Of a stretch of 48,540 nucleotides of DNA, positions 8,219 through 22,927 are shown one piece after another (positions within the stretch are counted from its first letter, which is position 1; each line of letters opens with the position of its first letter). The notes beneath the pieces were generated by a model that worked only from the letters and a program-made list of their open reading frames with translations, was not told where the DNA came from and did not search any database. Origin of the DNA: Gammaproteobacteria bacterium (GTDB lineage Bacteria > Pseudomonadota > Gammaproteobacteria > Pseudomonadales > Pseudomonadaceae); NCBI GenBank assembly GCA_018816095.1, contig JAHIWP010000052.1:1-48540 (forward strand). Reading direction: 5' to 3'. The translations under genes were made by a program, and so were the position numbers.

Positions 8219-9157
8219 TTATGGGTTATCGCCAGCGCTTTGCGGGCTGCGCCCGGCCAACCACTCCAGCGCCAGCACCAGCATGATGCCGGCAATAGCC
8301 AAGGTAATGGCTAGAAGAAGCTGCGGGTCCTGCCCGCTAATTTCAGCGAAGCGCTCAGGCCAGAGGTTCGTTTGCAGCAGCGGCACCTGCTCGCCATGGC
8401 TGTCGGTGCGCCACGTCAGGGTTTCCTTCCAGGGCCAGATTTTGTTCAGTGAACCGACCATCAGCCCGGTGAGAAAAGCCAGAGTCAGGTCGCGCCAGCG
8501 AGTCAGAAGCCAGCGCAGAATACCGGCAAAGCTGACAATACCGACCAGACAACCACTGGCAAAAATCAGTAATACGGTGACATCCAGCCCTTTCACCGCC
8601 GTCAGCACAAAGCTGTACAAGCCCAGCAGAACCAGAATAAAACTGCCGGAAACGCCCGGCAGAATCATTGCGCAAATAGCGATAGCGCCAGCAAAAAACA
8701 GACTCAGCGGGTCACTCCCCAACTGCAGCGGCGACGCCACGGTAATCCAGTAGGCGAATGCCGCCCCCAACGCCAGACTGACAATCCGCGTCCAGTTCCA
8801 GTGCTGAATCTCGCGTACGACCAGATGAGTGGAAACCAAAATCAAGCCAAAGAAAAACGACCACACGGGGATCGGCTGCTCGACCAACAGGTAGGTAATC
8901 AACCGCGCAAGACTCAGCACGCTGGTCATGACGCCCAGCAGCAACACCAACAGAAAGGTCGCATTGGCGGTTTTCCAGGCCTCAACAATGCGCCCGCGCA
9001 GCAACAGGCCGAGCGCCACCGGTATGCTCGAAATCGAGCGCAGCAACTCGTCATAAATACCGGTAATAAAGGCTACGGTGCCGCCTGAAACACCGGGCAC
9101 TACGTCGGCCGCGCCCATGGCAATGCCTTTGGCGTAAAGCAGGAAATACTTCTTCAT
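8219..9157 (-). CDS. DUF368 polytopic membrane protein, probable polyprenyl-phosphate translocase
   Basis: The protein has 312 residues and about eight hydrophobic segments. The N-terminus carries the DUF368 signature AMGAADVVPGVSGGTVAFITG, and a second VPGVSGS-like motif (LPGVSGSFIL) lies mid-protein. DUF368 members (PopT) have been proposed to recycle undecaprenyl phosphate across the inner membrane. That role is taken from the family and not shown by this sequence. The ATG at 9157 has GGATGGA upstream; an in-frame TTG six codons earlier is less likely. The gene lies between pcm and nlpD, 24 bp and 50 bp from them, so it is in the stress operon. P. aeruginosa lacks a gene at this place. Confidence 0.85.
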   Translation of the reverse strand: MKKYFLLYAKGIAMGAADVVPGVSGGTVAFITGIYDELLRSISSIPVALGLLLRGRIVEAWKTANATFLLVLLLGVMTSVLSLARLITYLLVEQPIPVWSFFFGLILVSTHLVVREIQHWNWTRIVSLALGAAFAYWITVASPLQLGSDPLSLFFAGAIAICAMILPGVSGSFILVLLGLYSFVLTAVKGLDVTVLLIFASGCLVGIVSFAGILRWLLTRWRDLTLAFLTGLMVGSLNKIWPWKETLTWRTDSHGEQVPLLQTNLWPERFAEISGQDPQLLLAITLAIAGIMLVLALEWLAGRSPQSAGDNP

Positions 9158-9181
9158 GGGTCCATCCGCGAACAATCTAAG

Positions 9182-9859
9182 TCAGGCCAGGGGCCCGTTA
9201 AGCAAAGGCACAAAACGCACAGCATCGAGTACGTGTCGCGAGAAGCCGTCTTCTTCACGGATGATGATCATGAGTTCCTGCTCATCACCTGCACCAACTG
9301 GAATGACCAAGCGTCCGCCCGGAGCCAGCTGATCGAGCAAGGCTTGCGGCACATTGGCCGCCGCCGCCGTGACGATGATGCCGTTGTAAGGCCCGAGGGC
9401 ATTCCAACCTTCCCAGCCGTCCCCCCAGCGAAACACCACGTTGCGTAGGTTTAGCTGAAGCAGACGCTCCTTGGCCTTGTCCTGCAGATTCTGGATACGC
9501 TCGACACTGAACACCCGCTCGACCAGCTGAGCCAGAATCGCCGTCTGGTAGCCCGAACCCGTGCCGATTTCCAGCACCTTGTCCAAAGGGCCTGCGGCCA
9601 GCAGTAGCTCACTCATGCGTGCAACCATATACGGCTGCGAAATGGTCTGATTGCTGCCAATCGGCAGCGCCGTGTCCTCATACGCGCGATGCGCCAGGGC
9701 TTCATCTACAAACAGGTGACGCGGTGTGCGGCGAATAGCCTCCAGCACATGGGCGTTGGACAACCCCTCCTCGTAAAGACGCTGAATAAGGCGCTCGCGG
9801 GTGCGCTGCGAGGTCATGCCAATACCGCGGTGCAAGTCATCCTGTTCACGGAAGATCAC
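9182..9859 (-). CDS. pcm: Protein-L-isoaspartate O-methyltransferase
   Basis: This 225-residue enzyme uses S-adenosylmethionine to methylate isoaspartyl residues in aged proteins so that they can be repaired. The methyl-donor motif [10 protein letters not shown], the family segment [11 protein letters not shown] and the C-terminal VRFVPLLNG are present. I chose the GTG at 9859: a strong GGAGGGG lies 7 nt upstream and GTGA overlaps the surE stop by 4 nt, a coupling arrangement. A second start, ATG at 9817 ([10 protein letters not shown]), gives the 211-residue form listed for some species and has a poorer ribosome site. Confidence 0.93.
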   Translation of the reverse strand: MIFREQDDLHRGIGMTSQRTRERLIQRLYEEGLSNAHVLEAIRRTPRHLFVDEALAHRAYEDTALPIGSNQTISQPYMVARMSELLLAAGPLDKVLEIGTGSGYQTAILAQLVERVFSVERIQNLQDKAKERLLQLNLRNVVFRWGDGWEGWNALGPYNGIIVTAAAANVPQALLDQLAPGGRLVIPVGAGDEQELMIIIREEDGFSRHVLDAVRFVPLLNGPLA

Positions 9860-10605
9860 AACAGCCCCTCCAACCAGGGTTGCAGGCTGCTGAACCCTTC
9901 TTGAAACGTACGATCCAGCTGTAACGGCGTGACCGAGACGTAGCCCTGCATCACCGCATGGAAATCCGTGCCAGGGCCACCGTCTTCAGCGTCACCGGCC
10001 ACCGAAATCCAGTAGCCCTCTTTACCACGCGGGTTGACCACCTTAACCGGCGCAGCAGCCCGCGCACGGTGCCCCAGACGCGTCAGCTGGATACCACGGA
10101 TGTGCTCCAGCGGCAGGTTGGGGATATTCACGTTAAGCACAGTGCGCGGCGGCAGGTCGAGCTGCTCGTGCGCCTCAACCAACTTGCGGGCGAAATACGC
10201 AGCCGTCGGCAGGTTATCCGGCAAACGTGAGAGCAAAGAAAAGGCAAACGCCGGACGCGCCAGGAAGCGCCCCTCCAGGGCAGCCGCTACCGTGCCGGAA
10301 TACAGCACGTCATCGCCCAGATTAGCCCCTAGGTTGATACCCGACACCACCAGATCCGCCACATGCGGCAGCAAGCCATTAAGGCCCAGGTGCACGCAAT
10401 CGGTGGGGGTACCGTTAAGGCTGATGTAGCCGTTGGGCAAGGTCGTCGGATGCAAAGGACGATCAAGGGTCAGCGAGCTGCTGGCACCGCTTTTGTCCTG
10501 ATCGGGAGCAATCACTGCGCACTCGGCGTAGTCCGCTAACGCTGCATGCAGCGCAGACAGGCCTGGCGCAGCAACGCCATCATCATTGGAAATCAGAATA
10601 CGCAT
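9856..10605 (-). CDS. surE: 5'/3'-nucleotidase SurE
   Basis: This 249-residue metal-dependent nucleotidase and survival protein dephosphorylates nucleoside monophosphates. Metal ligands appear in ISNDDG at 4-9 (Asp8, Asp9), in [13 protein letters not shown] near 38-48, and in [18 protein letters not shown] near 90-108. The start at 10605 opens directly into the SurE fold ([10 protein letters not shown]). The gene overlaps the end of truD by 13 nt and the start of pcm by 4 nt, so truD-surE-pcm are probably translated as a chain. Confidence 0.97.
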   Translation of the reverse strand: MRILISNDDGVAAPGLSALHAALADYAECAVIAPDQDKSGASSSLTLDRPLHPTTLPNGYISLNGTPTDCVHLGLNGLLPHVADLVVSGINLGANLGDDVLYSGTVAAALEGRFLARPAFAFSLLSRLPDNLPTAAYFARKLVEAHEQLDLPPRTVLNVNIPNLPLEHIRGIQLTRLGHRARAAAPVKVVNPRGKEGYWISVAGDAEDGGPGTDFHAVMQGYVSVTPLQLDRTFQEGFSSLQPWLEGLL

Positions 10606-11651
10606 GGGTTGTCCGTCTGCCCTGCAGGCAACAGATCGACAAGCTCGCGCACCAAGACGGTGGCGAAGCATCCAGCCGGCAGGACGAATTCCAGTTGCAA
10701 AATGTCAGGCTCGGGATAATGCCACGACAGGCCGCCAATGGGGAGGCGCAGGATACGCCGCTCATGAGTCATGCCCGCTTCTGCCAACCAGTCGACCAAC
10801 ACAGCCTCGCGCGCTGCCAAGTGCAGCTCCAGTGCCTGGGCACTTCCTTCAGCCGCCGAAACACCGGCACCCCACAAAGGCCCGGTAGGGTGAAGATCAA
10901 GTATGGCCAAGCGTGGGTCGGCGCACTCAGCCTCACCGGCAGGGAAAAAACTGCGACTGTCGGTGAAGGCCAGTAAATCACCCAGCAATGCCTGATTCCA
11001 AGTACCGGCTTTGACCCGCTCAGCCAACACTTGATTGAACAGATAACTGCGCGCCGCCGAGAGTACCCGCGAGCGCACATTGCGCTTCTCCGGCAGGCTT
11101 TTACCCTGCGCAAAATGCCGGGCATGGGCAACATTACCGCCCTCATGACCGAAGCGCTGCAGACCGTAATAGTTGGGCACGCCTTGAGCGGCGATCTGAG
11201 TCAGGCGCTGATCCAGCGCTTCGCGGTCCGCAGCCAGCTGCGTCAAGCGCAGGGTAAAACCATTGGCCGCATGGGCACCGCGTTGCAGTTTGCGAGTATG
11301 GCGTATCTGCTTGAGGATGCTCAGGCTGGCATCTTCGGCAGCGCTCAGGTCGGGATTGGCCTTGCCCGGCAGGTGCAGGCTGAACCACTGTCGGGTCAGG
11401 GCCTGACGATCCTTGAGACCGGCATAGCTGATCAGTTTCAGCGGCACACCAGCGGCGCGGGCGATGCGTTTGGCGGCTTCCTCGGTGTTCAGCTCGCGCT
11501 TTTCGACCCACAGCCACAGGTGCTCACCCTCGCCGGCCAGCGGGATATCCAGCACCTCATCGACCTGAAAGTCTTCCGCCACGGCCTTGAGTACTGCCAT
11601 GCCGCAGGGCTCACCATGGGCGCGCGGGCCCAGCAATTGAAGTTCGTTCAT
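10593..11651 (-). CDS. truD: tRNA pseudouridine(13) synthase TruD
   Basis: This 352-residue enzyme isomerises U13 of tRNA-Glu to pseudouridine. The catalytic Asp is D81 in AGLKDRQA; the TruD signature NYYGLQRFG is near 155-163, followed by the family insertion domain. The ATG overlaps the ispF stop (ATGA) and the 3' end overlaps surE by 13 nt. Length is normal and no change is seen in key residues. Confidence 0.96.
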   Translation of the reverse strand: MNELQLLGPRAHGEPCGMAVLKAVAEDFQVDEVLDIPLAGEGEHLWLWVEKRELNTEEAAKRIARAAGVPLKLISYAGLKDRQALTRQWFSLHLPGKANPDLSAAEDASLSILKQIRHTRKLQRGAHAANGFTLRLTQLAADREALDQRLTQIAAQGVPNYYGLQRFGHEGGNVAHARHFAQGKSLPEKRNVRSRVLSAARSYLFNQVLAERVKAGTWNQALLGDLLAFTDSRSFFPAGEAECADPRLAILDLHPTGPLWGAGVSAAEGSAQALELHLAAREAVLVDWLAEAGMTHERRILRLPIGGLSWHYPEPDILQLEFVLPAGCFATVLVRELVDLLPAGQTDNPCVF

Positions 11652-12121
11652 CGGGTGACCAACAGCGCGACCGCATGCACCGCAATGCCTTCTTCACGCC
11701 CGGTAAAACCCAGCTTCTCGGTCGTGGTGGCTTTGACGTTGACCTGATCCAGGCTCACCTGCAGGTCTTCGGCAATGCGTGCGCGCATGGTTTCGATATG
11801 TGGAGCCATCTTCGGCGCTTGAGCGACGATGGTGGCGTCGACATTGCCGACCTGCCAGCCCTTGGCGTGAATCAGCCCGAGCACATGGCGCAGCAAGGCG
11901 CGACTATCTGCCCCCTTGAAGGTCGGGTCAGTGTCGGGGAAGTGTTTGCCGATATCGCCCAGCGCCGCCGCGCCAAGCAAGGCATCACTCAACGCGTGCA
12001 GCAGCACGTCGCCGTCGGAATGGGCCAACAGGCCAAACTGATGGGGGATTTGCACGCCACCCAGGGTAATAAAAGAACCCTCGGTAAAGCGGTGCACGTC
12101 GTAGCCGTGGCCAATACGCAT
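11648..12121 (-). CDS. ispF: 2-C-methyl-D-erythritol 2,4-cyclodiphosphate synthase
   Basis: This 157-residue enzyme of the MEP isoprenoid pathway cyclises CDP-methylerythritol 2-phosphate with loss of CMP. Zinc ligands are Asp8 and His10 (GHGYDVH) and His42 (LLHALSD); the C-terminal [15 protein letters not shown] is typical. The ATG at 12121 is the family start ([10 protein letters not shown]). It is not preceded by a free ribosome site: the only AGGG lies in a perfect hairpin at 12130-12152. First gene of ispF-truD-surE-pcm. Its pathway partner ispD lies 3 kb away. Confidence 0.97.
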   Translation of the reverse strand: MRIGHGYDVHRFTEGSFITLGGVQIPHQFGLLAHSDGDVLLHALSDALLGAAALGDIGKHFPDTDPTFKGADSRALLRHVLGLIHAKGWQVGNVDATIVAQAPKMAPHIETMRARIAEDLQVSLDQVNVKATTTEKLGFTGREEGIAVHAVALLVTR

Positions 12122-12129
12122 AAAGAACA

Positions 12130-12152
12130 ACGCCCTGAAAAAGTCAGGGCGT
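12130..12152 (-). promoter_or_regulatory. Perfect hairpin with U-tract directly before ispF
   Basis: On the minus strand ACGCCCTGA-cuuuu-UCAGGGCGU is followed by TTGTTCTTT and then the ispF ATG. A TAGAAT -10-like box lies just before it. It can be read as the fghA terminator, or as an element in the ispF leader that hides the AGGG ribosome site. Confidence 0.6.
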
Positions 12153-12187
12153 GATTCTAACTGAAAGCAGCAGGCAGAAGCCGGCTT

Positions 12188-12213
12188 GCTGGCGAAGCAC
12201 CTTACTCGCCAGC
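12188..12213. repeat. REP-like palindrome after fghA
   Basis: GCTGGCGA-N10-TCGCCAGC gives an 8-bp perfect stem just 3' of fghA. The flanking text (GCCGGCTTGCTGGCGAAGC) resembles the intergenic REP palindromes of Pseudomonas. One copy only in this window; family assignment is tentative. Confidence 0.4.
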
Positions 12214-12219
12214 GGGATC

Positions 12220-13065
12220 TCAGCCCAACAGCGCCTTGGCGTGATGACGCAGATGGTCATCAATAAAGCTGGCGATAAAGTAGTAGCTGTGGTCGTAACC
12301 GGGCTGCAAACGCAGGGTTAACGGATGCCCTGCCGCTTGCGCCGCGGCCTTGAGGGCATCCGGCTTGAGCTGGTTTTCCAGAAAATCATCGCGATCACCC
12401 TGATCAACCAGAATCGGTAGCTTTTCCGTGGCCTCGGCCAGCAAAGCGCAGGCATCCCATTCACGCCAACGCGAACGCTCATCACCCAGGTAGCGCGAGA
12501 ATGCCTTCTCACCCCAAGGACAGTTGCTCGGGTTGCTGATCGGCGCAAAGGCCGACAGCGACTGATAACGTCCCGGGTTACGCAGAGCGCACACCAATGC
12601 GCCATGCCCGCCCATGGAGTGACCGCTAATGCCGCGTTTATCGGATACCGGGAAGTTGGCTTCGATCAGCGCTGGCAGCTCCTGCACCACATAGTCGTAC
12701 ATGCGGTAATGCCGCGCCCAAGGCTCTTGGGTGGCGTTCAGGTAGAACCCCGCACCCGAACCAAAGTCCCAAGCCTTATCCGGATCATCCGGCACATCCG
12801 CGCCGCGCGGGCTGGTGTCCGGCGCTACGATGATCATCCCCAGCTCGGCCGCCAGCTTGTGCGCACCGGCCTTCTGCATAAAGTTCTCATCGGTGCAGGT
12901 CAACCCGCTCAGCCAATACAGCACCGGCAGCTTGCAGCCCTGCTCGGCCTGCGGCGGCAGGTACACGGCAAACACCATGTCGCAGCCCAGCACCGCCGAA
13001 CGATGGCGATAGCGTTTATGCCAGCCGCCGGCACTCTTCTGGCAGGAAATATTTTCCAAGGTCAT
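12220..13065 (-). CDS. fghA: S-formylglutathione hydrolase
   Basis: This 281-residue esterase hydrolyses S-formylglutathione to formate and glutathione, the second step of glutathione-dependent formaldehyde removal. The alpha/beta-hydrolase triad is visible: Ser150 in GHSMGG, an Asp in DQGDRDDF (224-227) and His259 in YDHSYYF. The ATG at 13065 starts [15 protein letters not shown]. It lies 40 bp downstream of frmA in the same direction, so both enzymes should come from one transcript. Confidence 0.96.
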   Translation of the reverse strand: MTLENISCQKSAGGWHKRYRHRSAVLGCDMVFAVYLPPQAEQGCKLPVLYWLSGLTCTDENFMQKAGAHKLAAELGMIIVAPDTSPRGADVPDDPDKAWDFGSGAGFYLNATQEPWARHYRMYDYVVQELPALIEANFPVSDKRGISGHSMGGHGALVCALRNPGRYQSLSAFAPISNPSNCPWGEKAFSRYLGDERSRWREWDACALLAEATEKLPILVDQGDRDDFLENQLKPDALKAAAQAAGHPLTLRLQPGYDHSYYFIASFIDDHLRHHAKALLG

Positions 13066-13105
13066 AGGGCCTCCATTGGGCGGCAGTGAAAGCCGCCCAG
13101 CGCAA

Positions 13106-14236
<1,131 letters not shown>

Positions 14237-14272
14237 TCAACGGTGGCGAGAGTGTAGATCAGTGCTGCAAAG

Positions 14273-14302
14273 AGAATAATCCGCCAAAAAACAAAATATT
14301 CT
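14273..14302. promoter_or_regulatory. Candidate LysR-type operator between frmA and gfnR
   Basis: An interrupted dyad AGAATA-N18-TATTCT lies in the frmA/gfnR divergent gap. The interval is AT-rich and the spacing is wider than the usual T-N11-A motif. It is the clearest symmetry in the gap, but binding is not shown. Confidence 0.35.
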
Positions 14303-14343
14303 TGCTATACAGGGACAATCAAACCGCACCAAGGACACTCGCC

Positions 14344-15237
14344 ATGAATCGCTGGGAAGGCCTCGATGAATTTGTCGCCGTAGCCGAGTGCGGTCAGTTC
14401 ACCGCCGCCGCCGAACGCCTGAGCCTGTCGTCATCCCAGGTCAGCCGACAGATCGCCCGCCTGGAAGAGCGCCTACAAACCCGCCTGTTCTACCGCAGCA
14501 CCCGCCGTGTGGCGCTGACCGAGGCCGGGCAGACGTTCTTGCAGCATTGCCAGCGCCTGCAGGATGCCCGCGAAGAAGCCCTGCGCGCCGTCGGCGATTT
14601 AGGCAGCGAACCCAAAGGCCTGCTGCGCATGACCTGCGCAGTAGCCTATGGCGAACGCTTTATCGTGCCGCTGGTCACCGAATTTATGATCCAGCATCCG
14701 CAGTTGCGGGTGGATATCGAGCTGACGAACCGCACCCTCGACCTGCTGCACGACGGCCTGGACCTGGCTATCCGTCTGGGGCGCTTACAGGATTCGCGCC
14801 TGGTGGCTACGAGGCTGGCGTCGCGACAACTGTACCTGTGCGCGGCGCCCGACTATCTGCAGCGCTATGGCCGGCCACACTCGCTGTCCGAGCTGAGCCA
14901 ACATAATTGCCTAATCGGCAGTTCGGATATGTGGAGCTTTCAGACCAACGACCGGGATATCAGCATGCGGGTACAGGGCAACTGGCGCTGCAACAGCGGC
15001 CAGGCGGTGCTGGAAGCGGCGTTGCGCGGGGTGGGCTTGTGCCAACTGCCGGATTACTACGTGCTGGAGCATCTGCGCAACGGCGCACTGGTTTCACTGC
15101 TGGATAACCAGCAACCGCCGGACACCGCCGTATGGGCGATCTACCCCCAGCAACGGCACCTGTCGCCCAAAGTGCGGCGATTGGTGGACGTTCTTAAGCA
15201 GGGGCTCGGCGAGCGCCGCGAATACCGCAAGGACTGA
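14344..15237 (+). CDS. gfnR: LysR-type regulator of formaldehyde detoxification (GfnR-like)
   Basis: The protein has 297 residues: an N-terminal winged helix-turn-helix (FTAAAERLSLSSSQVSRQI, about 18-36), a linker helix, and a periplasmic-binding-protein-like effector domain. It is divergent from frmA-fghA as in P. aeruginosa, where the orthologue PA3630 is named GfnR and controls these genes; I transfer the name by synteny. The ATG at 14344 was chosen because the helix-turn-helix then begins near residue 18, as in the family. Its stop is one base from the stop of convergent ispD. Confidence 0.87.
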   Translation: MNRWEGLDEFVAVAECGQFTAAAERLSLSSSQVSRQIARLEERLQTRLFYRSTRRVALTEAGQTFLQHCQRLQDAREEALRAVGDLGSEPKGLLRMTCAVAYGERFIVPLVTEFMIQHPQLRVDIELTNRTLDLLHDGLDLAIRLGRLQDSRLVATRLASRQLYLCAAPDYLQRYGRPHSLSELSQHNCLIGSSDMWSFQTNDRDISMRVQGNWRCNSGQAVLEAALRGVGLCQLPDYYVLEHLRNGALVSLLDNQQPPDTAVWAIYPQQRHLSPKVRRLVDVLKQGLGERREYRKD

Positions 15238-15238
15238 G

Positions 15239-15949
15239 CTAGCAGCGCCCTTGCCAGAGCAGACTGAGGCCCTGCAGGTCTTCCGGGCGGGTGACTTTGA
15301 GGTTATCTGCACGGCCTTCAATCAGCCGCGGCGCCTGCCCCGCCCACTCCATAGCAGAGGCTTCATCGGTAATTGCCACACCGGCAATCAACGCATCAGC
15401 CAGCGCGCGCTGCAACTCACCCAAGCGGAACATCTGCGGGGTAAAGGCCTGCCAGATGGTCGAGCGATCAACTGTAGCCTGCACGCGACCATCGGCACCC
15501 GCGCGCTTAAGCGTGTCGCGGGCGGGCACAGCGAGCAACCCACCCACCGGGTCATTGGCCAACTCGCCGAGCAATAGGTCCAGATCACTCCGCGCCAAAT
15601 TCGGCCGCGCGGCATCATGCACCAATACCCAGTCTTGATCCTCAGCGCCCAATTCATTCAAGCGCAGCAAACCATTGAGTACTGAATCAGCACGCTCAGC
15701 ACCACCATCAGCCCGCTGAATACGCGGGTCACTGGCACAGGCCAGCGTTGGCCAATAGGGGTCTTCGGCCGCCAGACTGACCACCACACCGCGTAACTGT
15801 GGGTGCTCAAGGAAGCACGCCAGGGTATGTTCAATAATGCTTTTGCCGGCCAACTGCAGGTACTGCTTGGGCCGATCGGCACGCATCCGACTACCAATGC
15901 CAGCAGCCGGGATCAGCGCCCAGAAGGGGGGGAGTTCGTGGTTGTTCAT
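15239..15949 (-). CDS. ispD: 2-C-methyl-D-erythritol 4-phosphate cytidylyltransferase
   Basis: This 236-residue enzyme of the MEP pathway joins CTP and methylerythritol phosphate. The nucleotide-binding PAAGIGSRM with PKQY is near 14-29, VLVHDAARPN near 108-117, and ITDEASAME near 192-200. The ATG overlaps the ftsB stop by 4 nt, an arrangement common in gammaproteobacteria. It converges on gfnR with a single base between the stops, leaving no room for a separate terminator. Confidence 0.96.
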   Translation of the reverse strand: MNNHELPPFWALIPAAGIGSRMRADRPKQYLQLAGKSIIEHTLACFLEHPQLRGVVVSLAAEDPYWPTLACASDPRIQRADGGAERADSVLNGLLRLNELGAEDQDWVLVHDAARPNLARSDLDLLLGELANDPVGGLLAVPARDTLKRAGADGRVQATVDRSTIWQAFTPQMFRLGELQRALADALIAGVAITDEASAMEWAGQAPRLIEGRADNLKVTRPEDLQGLSLLWQGRC

Positions 15950-16227
15950 TCAGCCAACTGATAGAGGGTTTCACCCTCTTTGAGCATGCCCAACTCTTGT
16001 CGCGCACGCTCTTCGACGGTCTCCATACCACTTTTTAACTCCAGAACCTCAGCCTCGAGAATCCGGTTACGCTCTTGCAGCTGCTGGTTTTCACCTTGCT
16101 GGTCAGCGATTTGCTGCTGTAACTGGGCCACCTTCGCCAAGCTGCCATCACCCACCCACAGGCGATACTGCAGGCCTGCCAGCACGGCAATCAGCACGAT
16201 AAACACCCAGTAAAAATTATTGCGCAT
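15946..16227 (-). CDS. ftsB: Cell division protein FtsB
   Basis: This 93-residue bitopic protein of the FtsQLB divisome complex has a short cytoplasmic tip (MRNN), a membrane helix near 5-20 (FYWVFIVLIAVLAGLQY) and a periplasmic leucine-zipper coiled coil (about 28-70) that pairs with FtsL. GGAAGC lies before the ATG. It is coupled to ispD by a 4-nt overlap. Confidence 0.96.
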   Translation of the reverse strand: MRNNFYWVFIVLIAVLAGLQYRLWVGDGSLAKVAQLQQQIADQQGENQQLQERNRILEAEVLELKSGMETVEERARQELGMLKEGETLYQLAE

Positions 16228-16248
16228 AGCGAAAAAGCTTCCGAACGT

Positions 16249-16278
16249 AAAAAGGGGCGACTCGCGCCGCCCCCTTTT
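16249..16278 (-). terminator. Terminator between eno and ftsB
   Basis: On the minus strand GGGGCG and CGCCCC pair around an 8-nt loop and are followed by TTTTT. The mirrored T-run on the other strand makes it bidirectional in form. It lies about 130 nt after eno and 20 nt before ftsB, so ftsB-ispD needs a promoter inside or after it, or depends on read-through. Confidence 0.7.
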
Positions 16279-16411
16279 ACCATGCCTTGAGTGATCACTG
16301 AAAATATCGCGAGCGAAGACTAGTGCCGAACCCGCTCCCGGCGGGCAACGGCGTCAGCCACATCCATGTAGGCCACAAGGCGCAACGCTGTAACGTCAAG
16401 CACAGCGGTGT

Positions 16412-17770
<1,359 letters not shown>

Positions 17771-17846
17771 TTAATCCAGCGCACAACATGTACCGACTAT
17801 TCAGTCAGATTGTATACAAAGCGCACTTTACCGGAGAATTACCGTT

Positions 17847-21808
<3,962 letters not shown>

Positions 21809-22759
21809 TTAAGCGATGCCGTAGCTCATCAGGCGCTCATAACGACGCTTCAACAAAGCCTCGGTATCGAACGTCTTGAGCATGTCCAGCTGACCTAGCA
21901 ACGCCTGGCGTACTGATTCAGCGGCAGCCGCTGGATCAGCGTGCGCACCACCAAGCGGCTCGCCAATCACCTGGTCAACAATCCCCAGACCTTTCAGGCG
22001 CTCAGCGGTAATGCCCATCGCCTCAGCGGCATCCGGCGCCTTATCTGCAGTTTTCCACAGAATCGAGGCACAACCTTCCGGCGAGATCACCGAATAGGTG
22101 GAGTACTGCAGCATGTTCAGTTGGTCACACACGCCAATCGCCAAGGCACCACCGGAACCACCTTCACCAATTACGGTGGCAATGATCGGGGTTTTCAGGC
22201 GTGCCATGACACGTAGGTTCCAAGCAATCGCCTCGCTCTGGTTACGCTCTTCGGCGTCGATACCCGGGTAGGCGCCCGGCGTATCGATAAAGGTTAGAAT
22301 CGGCATTTTGAAGCGCTCAGCCATTTCCATCAGGCGACAGGCCTTGCGGTAGCCTTCTGGACGCGGCATGCCGAAGTTACGACGTACTTTTTCGCGCACT
22401 TCACGGCCTTTCTGGTGACCGATGACCATCACCGGCTCACCGTCCAGACGTGCAACGCCGCCCACCAGAGCAGCGTCATCAGAGAAATGGCGATCGCCAT
22501 GCAGCTCATCAAACTCAGTAAAGATGTGCTGCAAGTAATCCAGGGTATATGGACGGCGCGGATGACGCGCCAGCTTGGCGATTTGCCAGCTGCTCAGGTT
22601 GCCGAAAATAGTTTCGGTCAGCGAGCTGCTCTTGTCCTGTAGACGAGCGATTTCATCAGTGATGTTCAACGAGTTGTCGTTACCGACCAGGCGAAGCTCT
22701 TCGATCTTGGCTTGCAGGTCGGCGATCGGCTGTTCGAAATCGAGAAAGTTCGGGTTCAT
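21809..22759 (-). CDS. accA: Acetyl-CoA carboxylase carboxyltransferase subunit alpha
   Basis: This 316-residue subunit pairs with AccD to transfer carboxyl from biotin carboxyl carrier protein to acetyl-CoA, making malonyl-CoA. Family segments [26 protein letters not shown] and [13 protein letters not shown] are present. I chose the ATG at 22759 ([12 protein letters not shown]), the genus start, over the in-frame ATG two codons earlier. It follows dnaE by 168 bp; a TATAAG box near 22815 on the minus strand may be its promoter. Confidence 0.97.
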   Translation of the reverse strand: MNPNFLDFEQPIADLQAKIEELRLVGNDNSLNITDEIARLQDKSSSLTETIFGNLSSWQIAKLARHPRRPYTLDYLQHIFTEFDELHGDRHFSDDAALVGGVARLDGEPVMVIGHQKGREVREKVRRNFGMPRPEGYRKACRLMEMAERFKMPILTFIDTPGAYPGIDAEERNQSEAIAWNLRVMARLKTPIIATVIGEGGSGGALAIGVCDQLNMLQYSTYSVISPEGCASILWKTADKAPDAAEAMGITAERLKGLGIVDQVIGEPLGGAHADPAAAAESVRQALLGQLDMLKTFDTEALLKRRYERLMSYGIA

Positions 22760-22927
22760 AGTCATCCGTCTTGCGTCGACGGCCAAGTGGCCGGGAGCTG
22801 TATCCGTTATCGCGCCCTACCTTATAGCAGCAGGCGCATTCAGGTCGACACCCGGTTCTGCACGAAATTTTTCAATACAGAACCCACTGGGTATCACGAC
22901 CAACCGGCGAAGCCTAGGCCTCGCAAA

